Below, piece by piece: positions 1-7,834 of a stretch of 18,149 nucleotides of DNA (the stretch's first letter is position 1; each line of letters opens with the position of its first letter). Below the pieces are notes generated by a model, which saw only the letters and a list, made by a program, of their open reading frames with translations, was not told the origin of the DNA and did no database searches. The position numbers and the translations under genes are program-made. The DNA is taken from contig JAEXSY010000438.1 in NCBI GenBank assembly GCA_023440105.1, positions 1 through 18,149 of the forward strand, in the 5' to 3' direction. The stretch is from Bacillota bacterium (lineage in GTDB: Bacteria > Bacillota > Clostridia > Clostridiales > Clostridiaceae).

Positions 1-107
1 TTCTTAACAAGGCCCATTTTAGAACCTTTATCTTTTAATACAGTATCCTTACTTTTGTCCTTGGCGTTTTTATCTTTAGCGAGCTTTTCATCTTTTTTAT
101 CTTTCAT
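1..107 (-). CDS. rpoD: RNA polymerase sigma factor RpoD (sigma-A), N-terminal fragment
   Basis: This is the first 35 codons of the main vegetative sigma factor; the rest lies beyond the left edge. The visible peptide is extremely rich in Lys and Asp (it begins MKDKKDEKLAKDK) and ends GSKMGLVK, where clostridial sigma-A proteins pass from a charged leader into region 1.1. The ATG at 107 is preferred because AGGAGG sits 7 nt upstream. An in-frame ATG at 113 touches that site and is less likely. The gene starts 20 bp after the dnaG stop, the classic dnaG-rpoD order, so it should be co-transcribed with dnaG from the sigma-H-like promoter at 2033-2059 and possibly others. The identification rests on the short sequence plus synteny. 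Confidence 0.85.
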   Translation of the reverse strand, partial: MKDKKDEKLAKDKNAKDKSKDTVLKDKGSKMGLVK

Positions 108-127
108 GTTCATACCTCCTTCCGCCA

Positions 128-1909
128 TTAACCATTACCCCTTTCTAAACTAGCAAGCTTTTGTTCAATAATCTTTAGCTCTCTTACTAGATTAAGAGAC
201 TCTTCTATCATACCCTTATTTTCCATATCCTTTAGATTTTGAAGAATGCTGCTCTTATTTTCTTCTAAAGTTTTCTTTTTTATTTGATATATATAGTCAT
301 TGAGCAGCTTATTGTAATTAACGTCCCCTTCGTCTAATTCCAATTCCTGTATCAAAATATACTCCTTAATCGTTCTCGCATCTTCACAATGACCTTCAAT
401 ATATTTTGAAATGTCATCCTCATTATTATTTTTCGCTTCAAGAATAAGGTTATATATTTTTTTATGTTCTTCTAATATAAAGCCTGTATTTTCAATATTA
501 CTTATGATTAAAGGATAATATTCATCCATGTTTGCCATAATATTGAGCAGAGCTCTACCAGCTTTCAAATAAGCTGGTTCTATATATAATTTTTGTCCAG
601 TTTCTTCCATATTATTCATAGAAACGTTATCCTCAGAAGAAGTATGTAATTTCTCCTCTAAAAGATCATAAAGTGCTTGCTCTCTAATCCCAGATTCCTC
701 TGAAATTAATTTTATATAAACATCCTTTTCCACAGGGTCTAGTTCTGCAAGAATTTCAGTCACTCTCTTTCCATATTCTATTCTCATGGAACTCTTAGTT
801 AAATCCAAATTCTCTTTAGCCTTTTTTAGACGGTAATCAATTAATGGTAGAGAATTATTAATCAGTTCTATAAAAGCTTCCTTTCCCTTTCCACGAATAA
901 ACTCGTCAGGATCCTTACCTTCCGGGACAGTCAAAACTCTAACCTCTAATCCAACCTTTCGCAGTATTTCCAATCCTCGAACCGTAGCCATCTGACCAGC
1001 TAAATCAGCATCGTAGGATATAATAACTTTATCAGCAAATCTTTTTATCAGTTTAGCCTGTGAGTTTGTTAAGGCAGTTCCTAAGGATGCCACTACATTG
1101 GTAATACCGTTTTGATATAGAGCAATACAGTCCATATAACCTTCAACTATAATTAAAGTTCTGCTCTCTTTTATATTATTAATAGCAAAATTTAATCCAT
1201 AGAGTTGGGTACCTTTTGTAAAAATAGGTCCTTCAGGGGAATTGAGATACTTTGGCTTTGAATCATCTAACACTCTACCTCCAAAACCAATTACTTTTCC
1301 TCTATAATCAAAAACAGGGAAAATTATTCTATTTCTAAATCTATCATAATAATTCCCCTTACTGCTCTTAATTATTAAACCATTTTCTAAAAGCTGCTCT
1401 TCTTTATACCCCTTTTTCTTAAGGTAAAATAACAAGCTATTCCAGTTATCTAAAGAATATCCCAATCCAAACTTTTTTATGGTACTATCTTTTATTCCTC
1501 TCTTAAGAAAATAATCTCTAGCTTTTTTATTGTTTACCAGGTTTCTAAAATAAAATTTAGCAGCATCAACATTAAGCTTATATAAAAGCTCTTTCTTATC
1601 CTGGTCCTTGCCTTTTGTGATATTAATCTGGATATTGGCTCTATTAGCTAAAAGCTCTACAGCCTCTACAAAATTCAAGCTTTTCGTCTTCATAACAAAG
1701 GTTATAACATTTCCAGCTTCTCCGCAGCCAAAGCATTTGTAAATCTGTTTATCAGAGGATACGCTAAAGGACGGAGACTTCTCTTTGTGAAATGGACATA
1801 ATCCAGAATAATTTCTTCCAGATCTTTTGAGCTTAACAGTTTCGGAGACAACATCAACAATATCATTTTCTTCCTTAATCTTTTGGATTAATTCCTCCGA
1901 TATAGCCAA
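128..1909 (-). CDS. dnaG: DNA primase DnaG
   Basis: DnaG synthesises RNA primers at the replication fork and works with the DnaB-type helicase. The N-terminal CHC2 zinc finger is visible (CPFH, then CFGC; C45, H48, C66, C69 when counted from an upstream in-frame ATG at 1930). It is followed by the RNA polymerase domain with Toprim motifs VEGYMD (262-267) and DAD (307-309). A helical helicase-binding C-terminus starts near residue 450. At just under 600 residues it has the usual length. Start choice: the ATG at 1930 has no ribosome binding site and adds seven residues (MRWVGNK) unlike the family. The TTG at 1909 gives MAISEEL, the usual clostridial beginning, with GGTGGG 7 nt upstream, so I chose TTG at moderate confidence. 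The gene lies 20 bp upstream of rpoD and about 200 bp after dgt. Confidence 0.95.
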   Translation of the reverse strand: MAISEELIQKIKEENDIVDVVSETVKLKRSGRNYSGLCPFHKEKSPSFSVSSDKQIYKCFGCGEAGNVITFVMKTKSLNFVEAVELLANRANIQINITKGKDQDKKELLYKLNVDAAKFYFRNLVNNKKARDYFLKRGIKDSTIKKFGLGYSLDNWNSLLFYLKKKGYKEEQLLENGLIIKSSKGNYYDRFRNRIIFPVFDYRGKVIGFGGRVLDDSKPKYLNSPEGPIFTKGTQLYGLNFAINNIKESRTLIIVEGYMDCIALYQNGITNVVASLGTALTNSQAKLIKRFADKVIISYDADLAGQMATVRGLEILRKVGLEVRVLTVPEGKDPDEFIRGKGKEAFIELINNSLPLIDYRLKKAKENLDLTKSSMRIEYGKRVTEILAELDPVEKDVYIKLISEESGIREQALYDLLEEKLHTSSEDNVSMNNMEETGQKLYIEPAYLKAGRALLNIMANMDEYYPLIISNIENTGFILEEHKKIYNLILEAKNNNEDDISKYIEGHCEDARTIKEYILIQELELDEGDVNYNKLLNDYIYQIKKKTLEENKSSILQNLKDMENKGMIEESLNLVRELKIIEQKLASLERGNG

Positions 1910-1960
1910 CTTATTTCCCACCCATCTCATAAAACAATTGTAATTTTAGCCTTAAACATA

Positions 1961-1967
1961 TTCGACA
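1961..1967 (-). promoter_or_regulatory. Possible Spo0A box in the dnaG leader
   Basis: The minus strand reads TGTCGAA, the core of the Spo0A (0A) box, 40-55 bp upstream of the candidate dnaG start codons and downstream of the sigma-H-like promoter. A 7-mer like this is expected about twice by chance in a window of this size and composition. Only its position before dnaG-rpoD makes it worth noting. Confidence 0.2.
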
Positions 1968-2032
1968 AGAAATCTTTCATTCCTTCTTAGGTCATTAAAA
2001 AAAGTATATATTATGCTTTTGCCTTATTATAT

Positions 2033-2059
2033 ATTCTGTATTAAATATAAATATCCTTC
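2033..2059 (-). promoter_or_regulatory. Sigma-H-type promoter upstream of dnaG-rpoD
   Basis: On the minus strand, GAAGGATAT (2051-2059) is followed after 11 nt by ACAGAAT (2033-2039). This matches every position of the Bacillus sigma-H consensus (RNAGGAWWW, 11-12 nt, RNNGAAT). Transcription would start near 2026 and leave a leader of roughly 100-120 nt before dnaG. In B. subtilis the dnaG-sigA operon is known to have a sigma-H promoter that supports sigA expression at the onset of sporulation, so both sequence and context agree. A TATAAT overlaps the same region but has no good -35 partner, so I could not define a separate sigma-A promoter. Confidence 0.7.
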
Positions 2060-2129
2060 TTATTTTTGTTATTAAATTCTTCATTAAAAATAGTTTACCC
2101 CTTTTACTCTCTTATTTATCCTTATTATC

Positions 2130-3158
2130 TTAATAAATAACAAATTTAGGAACAAATATTTTATTAAATAGGACAAGACAGTAGTCATCACTCATCCCTG
2201 CGATATAATCAGCAACTCCTCTTTCAAGACCTTCTCTTTCCACTACTTCTTTATAAAGCTCCGGCATCTTCTCTGGATTCTTATGATAATGGTCAATCAC
2301 TTGACACAAGATAAACTTAGCTTTATCTCTTTCTTCCTTTAAAAAAGCACCATTATATATATTTTTGAACATAAAATTTCTTAAATTATACAATGCTTCA
2401 TCAATTTCTGGACTTAAACTTACTTCATTTTTTCCCTTTTCAATATTGTTAACCGTTGTCTTTACAATGTCTCCTACCAGTGTATCTATTCTTTTTCCAT
2501 GGCTCTCTCCAAGAATACTAATACTTTCTTTTGGAAGATCTTGAACCGTGAGGAGACCAGCTCTAATAGAGTCATCTATATCATGGTTAACATAGGCAAT
2601 CTTATCGCTATATTTTACTATCTGCCCTTCTAAAGTTTCTGCTTTTTTTGAGGATTTGGAAAACCCAGAGTGATTCAATATACCATCTATCACTTCATTA
2701 CTTAAATTTAAACCTCTTCCCTCTTTTTCTAGAAATCGCACTACTCTAACGCTTTGCTCATTGTGCTTAAAGCCATTAGGCAAAAACTTTGCTAGTACCT
2801 CTTCTCCATTATGTGCAAAAGGAACATGCCCTAAATCATGACCAAGAGCAATAGCTTCAACAAGGTTTTCATTTAAGCCAATGGCTTTCGCAATGGTTCT
2901 TGCTATTTGAGATACCTCCAATGTATGTGTTAATCTTGTTCTATAATGATCACCTGTTGTTTTTATATATACCTGAGTTTTATGCATTAGTCTTCTGAAA
3001 GATTTACAATGAATTACCCTATCTCTATCCACCATGTATGCTGTTCTTGTTTCATCTAAAGGTTCATATCTTTCTCTTCCAGTAGAGTTTTTAGATAAAG
3101 CTGCTTCTTTTATTAAAGTCAACTCTTCAATTTTCTCTATTTTTTCTCTTATACTCAT
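2130..3158 (-). CDS. dgt: dGTPase-like HD-domain triphosphohydrolase
   Basis: This is a deoxyguanosinetriphosphate triphosphohydrolase family protein that would cleave dNTPs to deoxynucleosides plus tripolyphosphate, helping to balance the dNTP pool. HD-domain residues are present in order: H in RLTHTLEV, the HD pair in ALGHDLGHVPF, and a later Asp in NHDIDD. At 342 residues it belongs to the short Dgt-like group of Gram-positives, and its exact substrate preference cannot be read from sequence. The start is well supported: GAGGTG lies 6 nt before the ATG. It precedes dnaG by about 200 bp with no obvious terminator between, so read-through into dnaG-rpoD is possible. It is transcribed divergently from the CotS-family gene and has a sigma-H-like promoter just upstream. 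Confidence 0.9.
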   Translation of the reverse strand: MSIREKIEKIEELTLIKEAALSKNSTGRERYEPLDETRTAYMVDRDRVIHCKSFRRLMHKTQVYIKTTGDHYRTRLTHTLEVSQIARTIAKAIGLNENLVEAIALGHDLGHVPFAHNGEEVLAKFLPNGFKHNEQSVRVVRFLEKEGRGLNLSNEVIDGILNHSGFSKSSKKAETLEGQIVKYSDKIAYVNHDIDDSIRAGLLTVQDLPKESISILGESHGKRIDTLVGDIVKTTVNNIEKGKNEVSLSPEIDEALYNLRNFMFKNIYNGAFLKEERDKAKFILCQVIDHYHKNPEKMPELYKEVVEREGLERGVADYIAGMSDDYCLVLFNKIFVPKFVIY

Positions 3159-3180
3159 ATTTTACACCTCTATATATTTA

Positions 3181-3207
3181 TTTCTACAAATGCCCTATAA
3201 ATCCTTC
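3181..3207 (-). promoter_or_regulatory. Sigma-H-like promoter upstream of dgt
   Basis: The minus strand has GAAGGATTT (3199-3207), an 11-nt spacer, then GTAGAAA (3181-3187). This fits the sigma-H consensus except for the last base of the -10 element (A instead of T). It would start transcription near 3174, leaving a leader of about 16 nt with the GAGGTG ribosome binding site. A weak sigma-A alternative (TGGACA, 19-nt spacer, TATAAT) lies further upstream. Confidence 0.45.
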
Positions 3208-3222
3208 ATTTTTAATTATAAT

Positions 3223-3251
3223 TAATATTTTACACTAACTGTCCATTATAT
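3223..3251 (+). promoter_or_regulatory. Candidate sigma-E-type promoter for the CotS-family gene
   Basis: TAATATT (3223-3229) fits the -35 consensus KMATATT. After 14 nt it is followed by CATTATAT (3244-3251), which shares CAT and the last two bases with the sigma-E -10 consensus CATACAMT. Coat-associated genes are normally transcribed by sigma-E or sigma-K, so the place is right, but the -10 match is weak. Confidence 0.3.
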
Positions 3252-3312
3252 GTATAAAATCAATTATGAATTAATATATTCTTATTATAGATATTTGGGA
3301 GGGACCATTGGT

Positions 3313-4380
3313 ATGACTGAAATTATAAAAGATATAGAATATAGCTTTCTCTCTCAAGAAATATTAAGAGAGAAAATACTTAAATACTATGGATTAGAAA
3401 AATCCTACATAACTCAGATAAAATTTAAGGACACTGAAAAACAAAGAGCTGTATATAAAATTGAGGAAGGTGCGAGAGTCTATTGCTTAAAAAAAGTATA
3501 TTACACAATATCTGATTTGAGATTCATATATTCTTCACTAGAATGGTTTAATAGGTATAATATAAACGTTCCTAAGTTACTTCCTACCCTTGGAGGCGGT
3601 AGATATGTAAGCTTTAATAATATGTTATTTATACTAACCCCCTGGATAGAAGGAGAAAAATGTAATTACGATAATATATCCGAGGTAACAGAAGCTTGTA
3701 GAAATCTAGCCAGAATGCACAAAGCGGCAAAAGGTTTTCTTCCTATAAAAGGAAGTACCATGAGAATACAAAAGGATGACATATCTGCTTCTATTAAAAA
3801 ACATTATTATAACATAGTTCAAAGCTATAGTGAAGCATACAATAAAAAAGATAGATTCTCTAAAGTGTTTTTAGAACATTACTCAGATAATCTTACATTA
3901 GCTACTGCATCTAGTGAAACAGCTTCTGCAATAAACATATCAAATTTATCTTTGTCTTTGTGTCATCTTGACTATGTTAACAAAAATATACTCTTTGACA
4001 AGAATAATGCTATATGGGTTATTGATTTTGATAAATGTTCAATAGATTACTGTGCCCATGACTTAAGTTACTTTTTAAGAAGACTATTAAAGAGAAGCAA
4101 TACCCGATGGAATACTTTATTAGCAGCCGATTGTATATCAGAATATAACAAGATACATCCCTTATCACAAGATGATTTAAAATATATTTATGTTTATCTG
4201 TGTTTCCCTCAGAAGTTTTGGAAAATATCAAGAGATTATTATAACAATTTAAATAAATGCAATAAAAATGCTTTTGTAGCTTTAATAACAAAAGCTGTGG
4301 AAAATGATGAATATCACCTTCAATTTATGAGAAATTTTAAGAGGATTATTGAGGAAACCTATCATTTTAATATGAAATAA
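3313..4380 (+). CDS. CotS-family spore coat protein (kinase-like fold)
   Basis: This 355-residue protein resembles the CotS/YsxE/YutH group, which has an aminoglycoside-phosphotransferase fold and is associated with the spore coat. The kinase-like core is visible: CHLDYVNKNI (217-226) has the H-x-D-xxxx-N catalytic-loop pattern (H218, D220, N225), and IDFD (237-240) supplies the metal-binding Asp. Several upstream tryptophans and tyrosines are typical of the group. The start at 3313 is chosen because GGGAGGG lies 9 nt upstream; an in-frame ATG at 3250 has no such site. It is the only plus-strand gene here, convergent with ppdK and sharing a bidirectional terminator. The substrate, if any, is unknown. 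A non-sporulation small-molecule kinase is an alternative but less likely. Confidence 0.75.
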   Translation: MTEIIKDIEYSFLSQEILREKILKYYGLEKSYITQIKFKDTEKQRAVYKIEEGARVYCLKKVYYTISDLRFIYSSLEWFNRYNINVPKLLPTLGGGRYVSFNNMLFILTPWIEGEKCNYDNISEVTEACRNLARMHKAAKGFLPIKGSTMRIQKDDISASIKKHYYNIVQSYSEAYNKKDRFSKVFLEHYSDNLTLATASSETASAINISNLSLSLCHLDYVNKNILFDKNNAIWVIDFDKCSIDYCAHDLSYFLRRLLKRSNTRWNTLLAADCISEYNKIHPLSQDDLKYIYVYLCFPQKFWKISRDYYNNLNKCNKNAFVALITKAVENDEYHLQFMRNFKRIIEETYHFNMK

Positions 4381-4388
4381 CATAGATA

Positions 4389-4413
4389 ATAAAGGCCCCA
4401 GAGGGGCCTTTAT
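4389..4413. terminator. Bidirectional intrinsic terminator between the CotS-family gene and ppdK
   Basis: An 11-bp perfect stem built on AAAGGCCCC/GGGGCCTTT with a 3-nt AGA loop lies in the 50-bp gap between the two convergent stop codons. A/T-rich sequence flanks it on both sides, so it can stop transcription from either direction. Confidence 0.9.
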
Positions 4414-4430
4414 ACTTTATTAATTAAAGT

Positions 4431-7058
4431 TTATCTCTTATTTTTAACCTGTGCTTGTGCAGCTGCAAGTCTAGCAAGTGGAACTCTAAATGGTGAACAA
4501 GATACATAGTTTAAGCCAATGTTATGGCAGAATTCTACGGAACTTGGGTCTCCACCGTGCTCTCCGCAGATACCTAATTTGATATTAGCTCTTGTAGCCT
4601 TTCCTTTTTCAGCAGCCATCTGAACTAGCTGACCTACACCAGACTGGTCAAGCTTAGCAAATGGATCCTGTTCGTATATCTTCTTTTCATAGTAATCCTG
4701 AAGGAACTTACCAGCATCATCTCTTGAGAAACCAAAGGTCATCTGAGTAAGGTCATTGGTTCCAAAGGAGAAGAATTCTGCTTCCTTAGCTATTTCATCA
4801 GCAAGAAGTGCAGCTCTTGGAATCTCAATCATAGTACCAACTTGATAATCTAATTCCACGCCATTTTCTTCTATAACTTTTTTAGCTGTAGACACTACTA
4901 TATCCTTAACATACTTAAGTTCTTTTATCTCACCTACTAGAGGTATCATTATTTCTGGAACTATGTTAAAGCCCTTACTATTCTTAACTTGTATAGCAGC
5001 CTCAATAACAGCTCTTGTCTGCATTTCAGCAATCTCAGGATATGATACAGCAAGTCTGCAGCCTCTATGACCCATCATAGGATTGAACTCATGAAGGGAT
5101 TCTATGGTTGCTTTTAGCTCTTCAAAAGTAAGCCCCATCTCTTTAGCAAGAGATTCAATTTCTTCATCTATCTGAGGTAAGAATTCATGAAGTGGTGGAT
5201 CTAAGAACCTTATTGTTACAGGTCTCTCTTCCATAGTCTCATAGAGGCCAGCAAAGTCTTCTCTCTGCATAGGGAGAATCTTATCTAAAGCCTTTCTTCT
5301 CTGCTCTTCATTCTTAGATACTATCATTTCTCTAACTGCAGCTATTCTATCTTCTGCAAAGAACATATGCTCTGTTCTGCAGAGACCTATACCTTCAGCA
5401 CCAAATTCTACTGCTTGCTTAGCATCTCTTGGGGAATCTGCATTTGCTCTAACCTTTAATGCTCTTATTTCGTCTGCCCAGTTCATTAAAGTTTCAAAGT
5501 GTCCAGATATCTCAGGAGCTACGGTCTTTAAAGCCTCTCCATATACATTTCCAGTGCTTCCATCTAAGGATAGATAATCATTGGAAGTATAAGTTTTTCC
5601 ATTAACAGTTACGGTCTTATTTAATTCATCTACTTTTAATTCACCACAGCCAGCAACACAGCAGGTTCCCATACCTCTAGCAACAACTGCAGCATGTGAT
5701 GTCATTCCACCTCTTACTGTAAGGATACCCTCTGCAGCAACCATACCTTCAATATCTTCTGGTGAAGTTTCTAATCTAACAAGTACAACCTTTTCTCCTG
5801 CAGCAGCTCTTTCTTTAGCTTCTTCAGCAGTAAAGGCTATCTTACCACAAGCAGCTCCTGGAGAGGCTGGTAAACCCTTACCTATCGGAGTAGCGTTATT
5901 TAAACCTTCTTGATCAAAAGCTGGATGAAGGAGTGTATCTAACTGCTTTGGATCAACCTTTAATATAGCTTCTTCCTTAGAATTCATTCCTTCTTCAACT
6001 AATTCAACAGCTATTCTTAAAGCAGCTTGAGCGGTTCTCTTACCATTTCTTGTTTGAAGGAAATAAAGCTTTCCATCTTCAATGGTAAACTCCATGTCCT
6101 GCATGTCTTTATAGTGTTTTTCTAGAGTATTTACTATATCAACAAACTGATTGTATATTTCTGGCATCTGATCTTTTAGATGGTCTATTGGTTGAGGTGT
6201 TCTAATACCAGCAACAACGTCCTCACCTTGTGCATTCATTAAGTACTCTCCATATACCTTGTTTTCGCCTGTAGCTGGATTTCTTGAGAAGGCAACACCA
6301 GTACCTGAGGTTTCACCCTTGTTACCGAAAACCATCTCCTGAACGTTTACTGCAGTACCCCAGCTGGAAGGTATGTCATTAAGCCTTCTGTATACATTAG
6401 CTCTAGGATTGTCCCAGGATCTAAATACAGCAGTTACAGATTCAATAAGCTGCATTTTTGGATCTGTTGGGAAAGCTTCTCCCTTTTCTTTTTTGTAGAG
6501 CTCCATAAACTGACCTACAAGCTTCTTTAAATCATCAGCATCGAGGTCTGTGTCAAGATGAACTCCTTTTTCTTCTTTCATTTTATCCAATAAATCTTCA
6601 AATAATCTCTTTTCTACACCCATTACAACATCAGCAAACATCTGAATAAATCTTCTATAGGAATCATATGCAAACCTTGGATTTCCAGTTAATTTAGCCA
6701 TAGCTTCAACAGTATCATCATTAAGACCAAGGTTTAATATAGTATCCATCATACCTGGCATTGATGCTCTAGCACCAGATCTTACAGATACTAATAGAGG
6801 TTTCTCAACATTACCAAATTCTTTGCCAGTAATATTTTCTAGCTCTCTCATTTTTTCTTCTATCTGATTAATAACTTCCTGAGCTATAACCTTACCATCC
6901 TCATAATACTTATTACATGCTTCAGTGGTTACGGTAAAGCCTTGAGGTACCGGAATACCTAAGCTTGTCATCTCTGCAAGGTTGGCGCCTTTACCACCGA
7001 GCAAATTTTTCATGGATGCGTTGCCTTCACTAAAAAGGTATACAAACTTCTTATCCAT
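4431..7058 (-). CDS. ppdK: Pyruvate, phosphate dikinase
   Basis: PPDK interconverts pyruvate + ATP + Pi and PEP + AMP + PPi. In clostridia it can serve PEP synthesis or pyrophosphate-linked glycolysis. Visible parts in order: the N-terminal nucleotide-binding domain starting LFSEGNASMKNLLGGKGANL; the swivelling phosphohistidine domain with GGMTSHAAVVARGMG (catalytic His near 455, the regulatory Thr two residues before it); and the C-terminal PEP/pyruvate barrel with GLCRTEHMFF and the catalytic Cys in GICGEHGGD near 832. At 875 residues it is full length. I start at the ATG at 7058, where GAGG lies 8 nt upstream; the in-frame ATG at 7112 would add 18 residues foreign to the family. It follows the HTH-CBS regulator by 65 bp, with an inverted repeat in the gap. 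Confidence 0.96.
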   Translation of the reverse strand: MDKKFVYLFSEGNASMKNLLGGKGANLAEMTSLGIPVPQGFTVTTEACNKYYEDGKVIAQEVINQIEEKMRELENITGKEFGNVEKPLLVSVRSGARASMPGMMDTILNLGLNDDTVEAMAKLTGNPRFAYDSYRRFIQMFADVVMGVEKRLFEDLLDKMKEEKGVHLDTDLDADDLKKLVGQFMELYKKEKGEAFPTDPKMQLIESVTAVFRSWDNPRANVYRRLNDIPSSWGTAVNVQEMVFGNKGETSGTGVAFSRNPATGENKVYGEYLMNAQGEDVVAGIRTPQPIDHLKDQMPEIYNQFVDIVNTLEKHYKDMQDMEFTIEDGKLYFLQTRNGKRTAQAALRIAVELVEEGMNSKEEAILKVDPKQLDTLLHPAFDQEGLNNATPIGKGLPASPGAACGKIAFTAEEAKERAAAGEKVVLVRLETSPEDIEGMVAAEGILTVRGGMTSHAAVVARGMGTCCVAGCGELKVDELNKTVTVNGKTYTSNDYLSLDGSTGNVYGEALKTVAPEISGHFETLMNWADEIRALKVRANADSPRDAKQAVEFGAEGIGLCRTEHMFFAEDRIAAVREMIVSKNEEQRRKALDKILPMQREDFAGLYETMEERPVTIRFLDPPLHEFLPQIDEEIESLAKEMGLTFEELKATIESLHEFNPMMGHRGCRLAVSYPEIAEMQTRAVIEAAIQVKNSKGFNIVPEIMIPLVGEIKELKYVKDIVVSTAKKVIEENGVELDYQVGTMIEIPRAALLADEIAKEAEFFSFGTNDLTQMTFGFSRDDAGKFLQDYYEKKIYEQDPFAKLDQSGVGQLVQMAAEKGKATRANIKLGICGEHGGDPSSVEFCHNIGLNYVSCSPFRVPLARLAAAQAQVKNKR

Positions 7059-7096
7059 TGATAATTCCTCCATTCGTAATAATTTATGTGTACTAA

Positions 7097-7115
7097 CAGG
7101 TGTTTTATACACCTG
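7097..7115 (-). repeat. Inverted repeat between the HTH-CBS regulator gene and ppdK
   Basis: Minus strand CAGGTGT-ATAAA-ACACCTG is a perfect 7-bp inverted repeat with a 5-nt spacer, 39 bp upstream of the ppdK start codon and just after the regulator stop. No U-run follows, so it is not a normal terminator. It could be an operator, an mRNA stability or processing hairpin, or chance. The left arm contains GTGTATA, which also occurs upstream of the regulator gene (GTGTATAC around 7787-7794). Confidence 0.5.
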
Positions 7116-7123
7116 AGAGCTTA

Positions 7124-7756
7124 CTATTTAAGTTCACATAGCTTTAAAAATAGCTTTGTGATGTTGGTTTTAGAAACCTTTCCTATAATCTTCAGATGTT
7201 CTCTTCCGTCATGAATTTCTTTTTCAACTACTGGCACACTATCAATCTCATGATAGATAATTTTCTTAGCGACCTCATAAATGTTTTCCTTAGGCTCTGC
7301 TGTAATTAAATTAGGCATTCTAGTCATTATTACTCCCACAGGAACCTTATGGAGATCTGCTGAACCCATAGTGATTTTTAGAAAGTCTTTTCTGGAAACC
7401 TTTCCGATAAGAAACCCATTACTCTCAACGGTTAAACTGCCAACATCATGCAGGAATAGGTTTAATATTGCGTCATATACCATAGTATTTTCTTCTACTG
7501 AAACAGGCTTAGACATAACAGAATCCGCTGTTGTATTCATGATATAATCATAAACAAAGCCTCCATAAGGCTTGTTTGTATAAATATATCCAACCTTTGG
7601 TCTTGCCTCTAATATTCCTGTCATAGTCAATATAGCCAAATCAGGTCTTAAAGCAGCTCTAGTTACACCAAGCTTGGCCGCTAAAGCTTCACTGGTTATC
7701 GGTTGAGCTTCCTTTACCATATCGATAATCTTCTCTTGTCTAGAGCTTAATTTCAT
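7124..7756 (-). CDS. CcpN/YqzB-like transcriptional regulator (HTH plus two CBS domains)
   Basis: This 210-residue protein begins with a DeoR/HTH_11-type winged helix (SSRQEKIIDMVKEAQPITSEALAAKLGVTRAALRPDL split across residues 4-40). Two CBS domains follow, roughly at 75-130 and 140-205, with VSRKDFLKI and VSKTNITKL closing them. B. subtilis CcpN (YqzB) has this architecture and represses gluconeogenic genes in an ATP/ADP-responsive way. Its place directly upstream of ppdK suggests control of PEP metabolism by adenylate state, which is inference. The ATG at 7756 is preferred: AAGGA is 9 nt upstream, whereas the in-frame GTG at 7762 lies only 1 nt from it. In B. subtilis the partner gene is yqfL, a PEP synthase regulator; here ppdK takes that place. 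Confidence 0.85.
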   Translation of the reverse strand: MKLSSRQEKIIDMVKEAQPITSEALAAKLGVTRAALRPDLAILTMTGILEARPKVGYIYTNKPYGGFVYDYIMNTTADSVMSKPVSVEENTMVYDAILNLFLHDVGSLTVESNGFLIGKVSRKDFLKITMGSADLHKVPVGVIMTRMPNLITAEPKENIYEVAKKIIYHEIDSVPVVEKEIHDGREHLKIIGKVSKTNITKLFLKLCELK

Positions 7757-7825
7757 ACCCACACATCCTTCTAGCTAATTGAAAAAGTATACACAAAATT
7801 GTACTATGATACTGACCTATACATT

Positions 7826-7834
7826 ATTATAACA
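7826..7834 (-). promoter_or_regulatory. Extended -10 sigma-A promoter for the HTH-CBS regulator and ppdK
   Basis: The minus strand reads TGTTATAAT, a perfect extended -10 (TG, one base, TATAAT at 7826-7831). No good -35 hexamer lies 17 bp upstream, which is acceptable for extended -10 promoters. Transcription would start near 7818, leaving a leader of about 60 nt that contains a GTGTATAC palindrome (7787-7794). Confidence 0.55.

Noticed and set aside
3034..3225. Plus-strand open frame over the start of dgt
   Set aside because: It is antisense to a well-supported gene, has no ribosome binding site, and its product resembles nothing recognisable. Other antisense frames over ppdK, era and pgpH were rejected for the same reasons.
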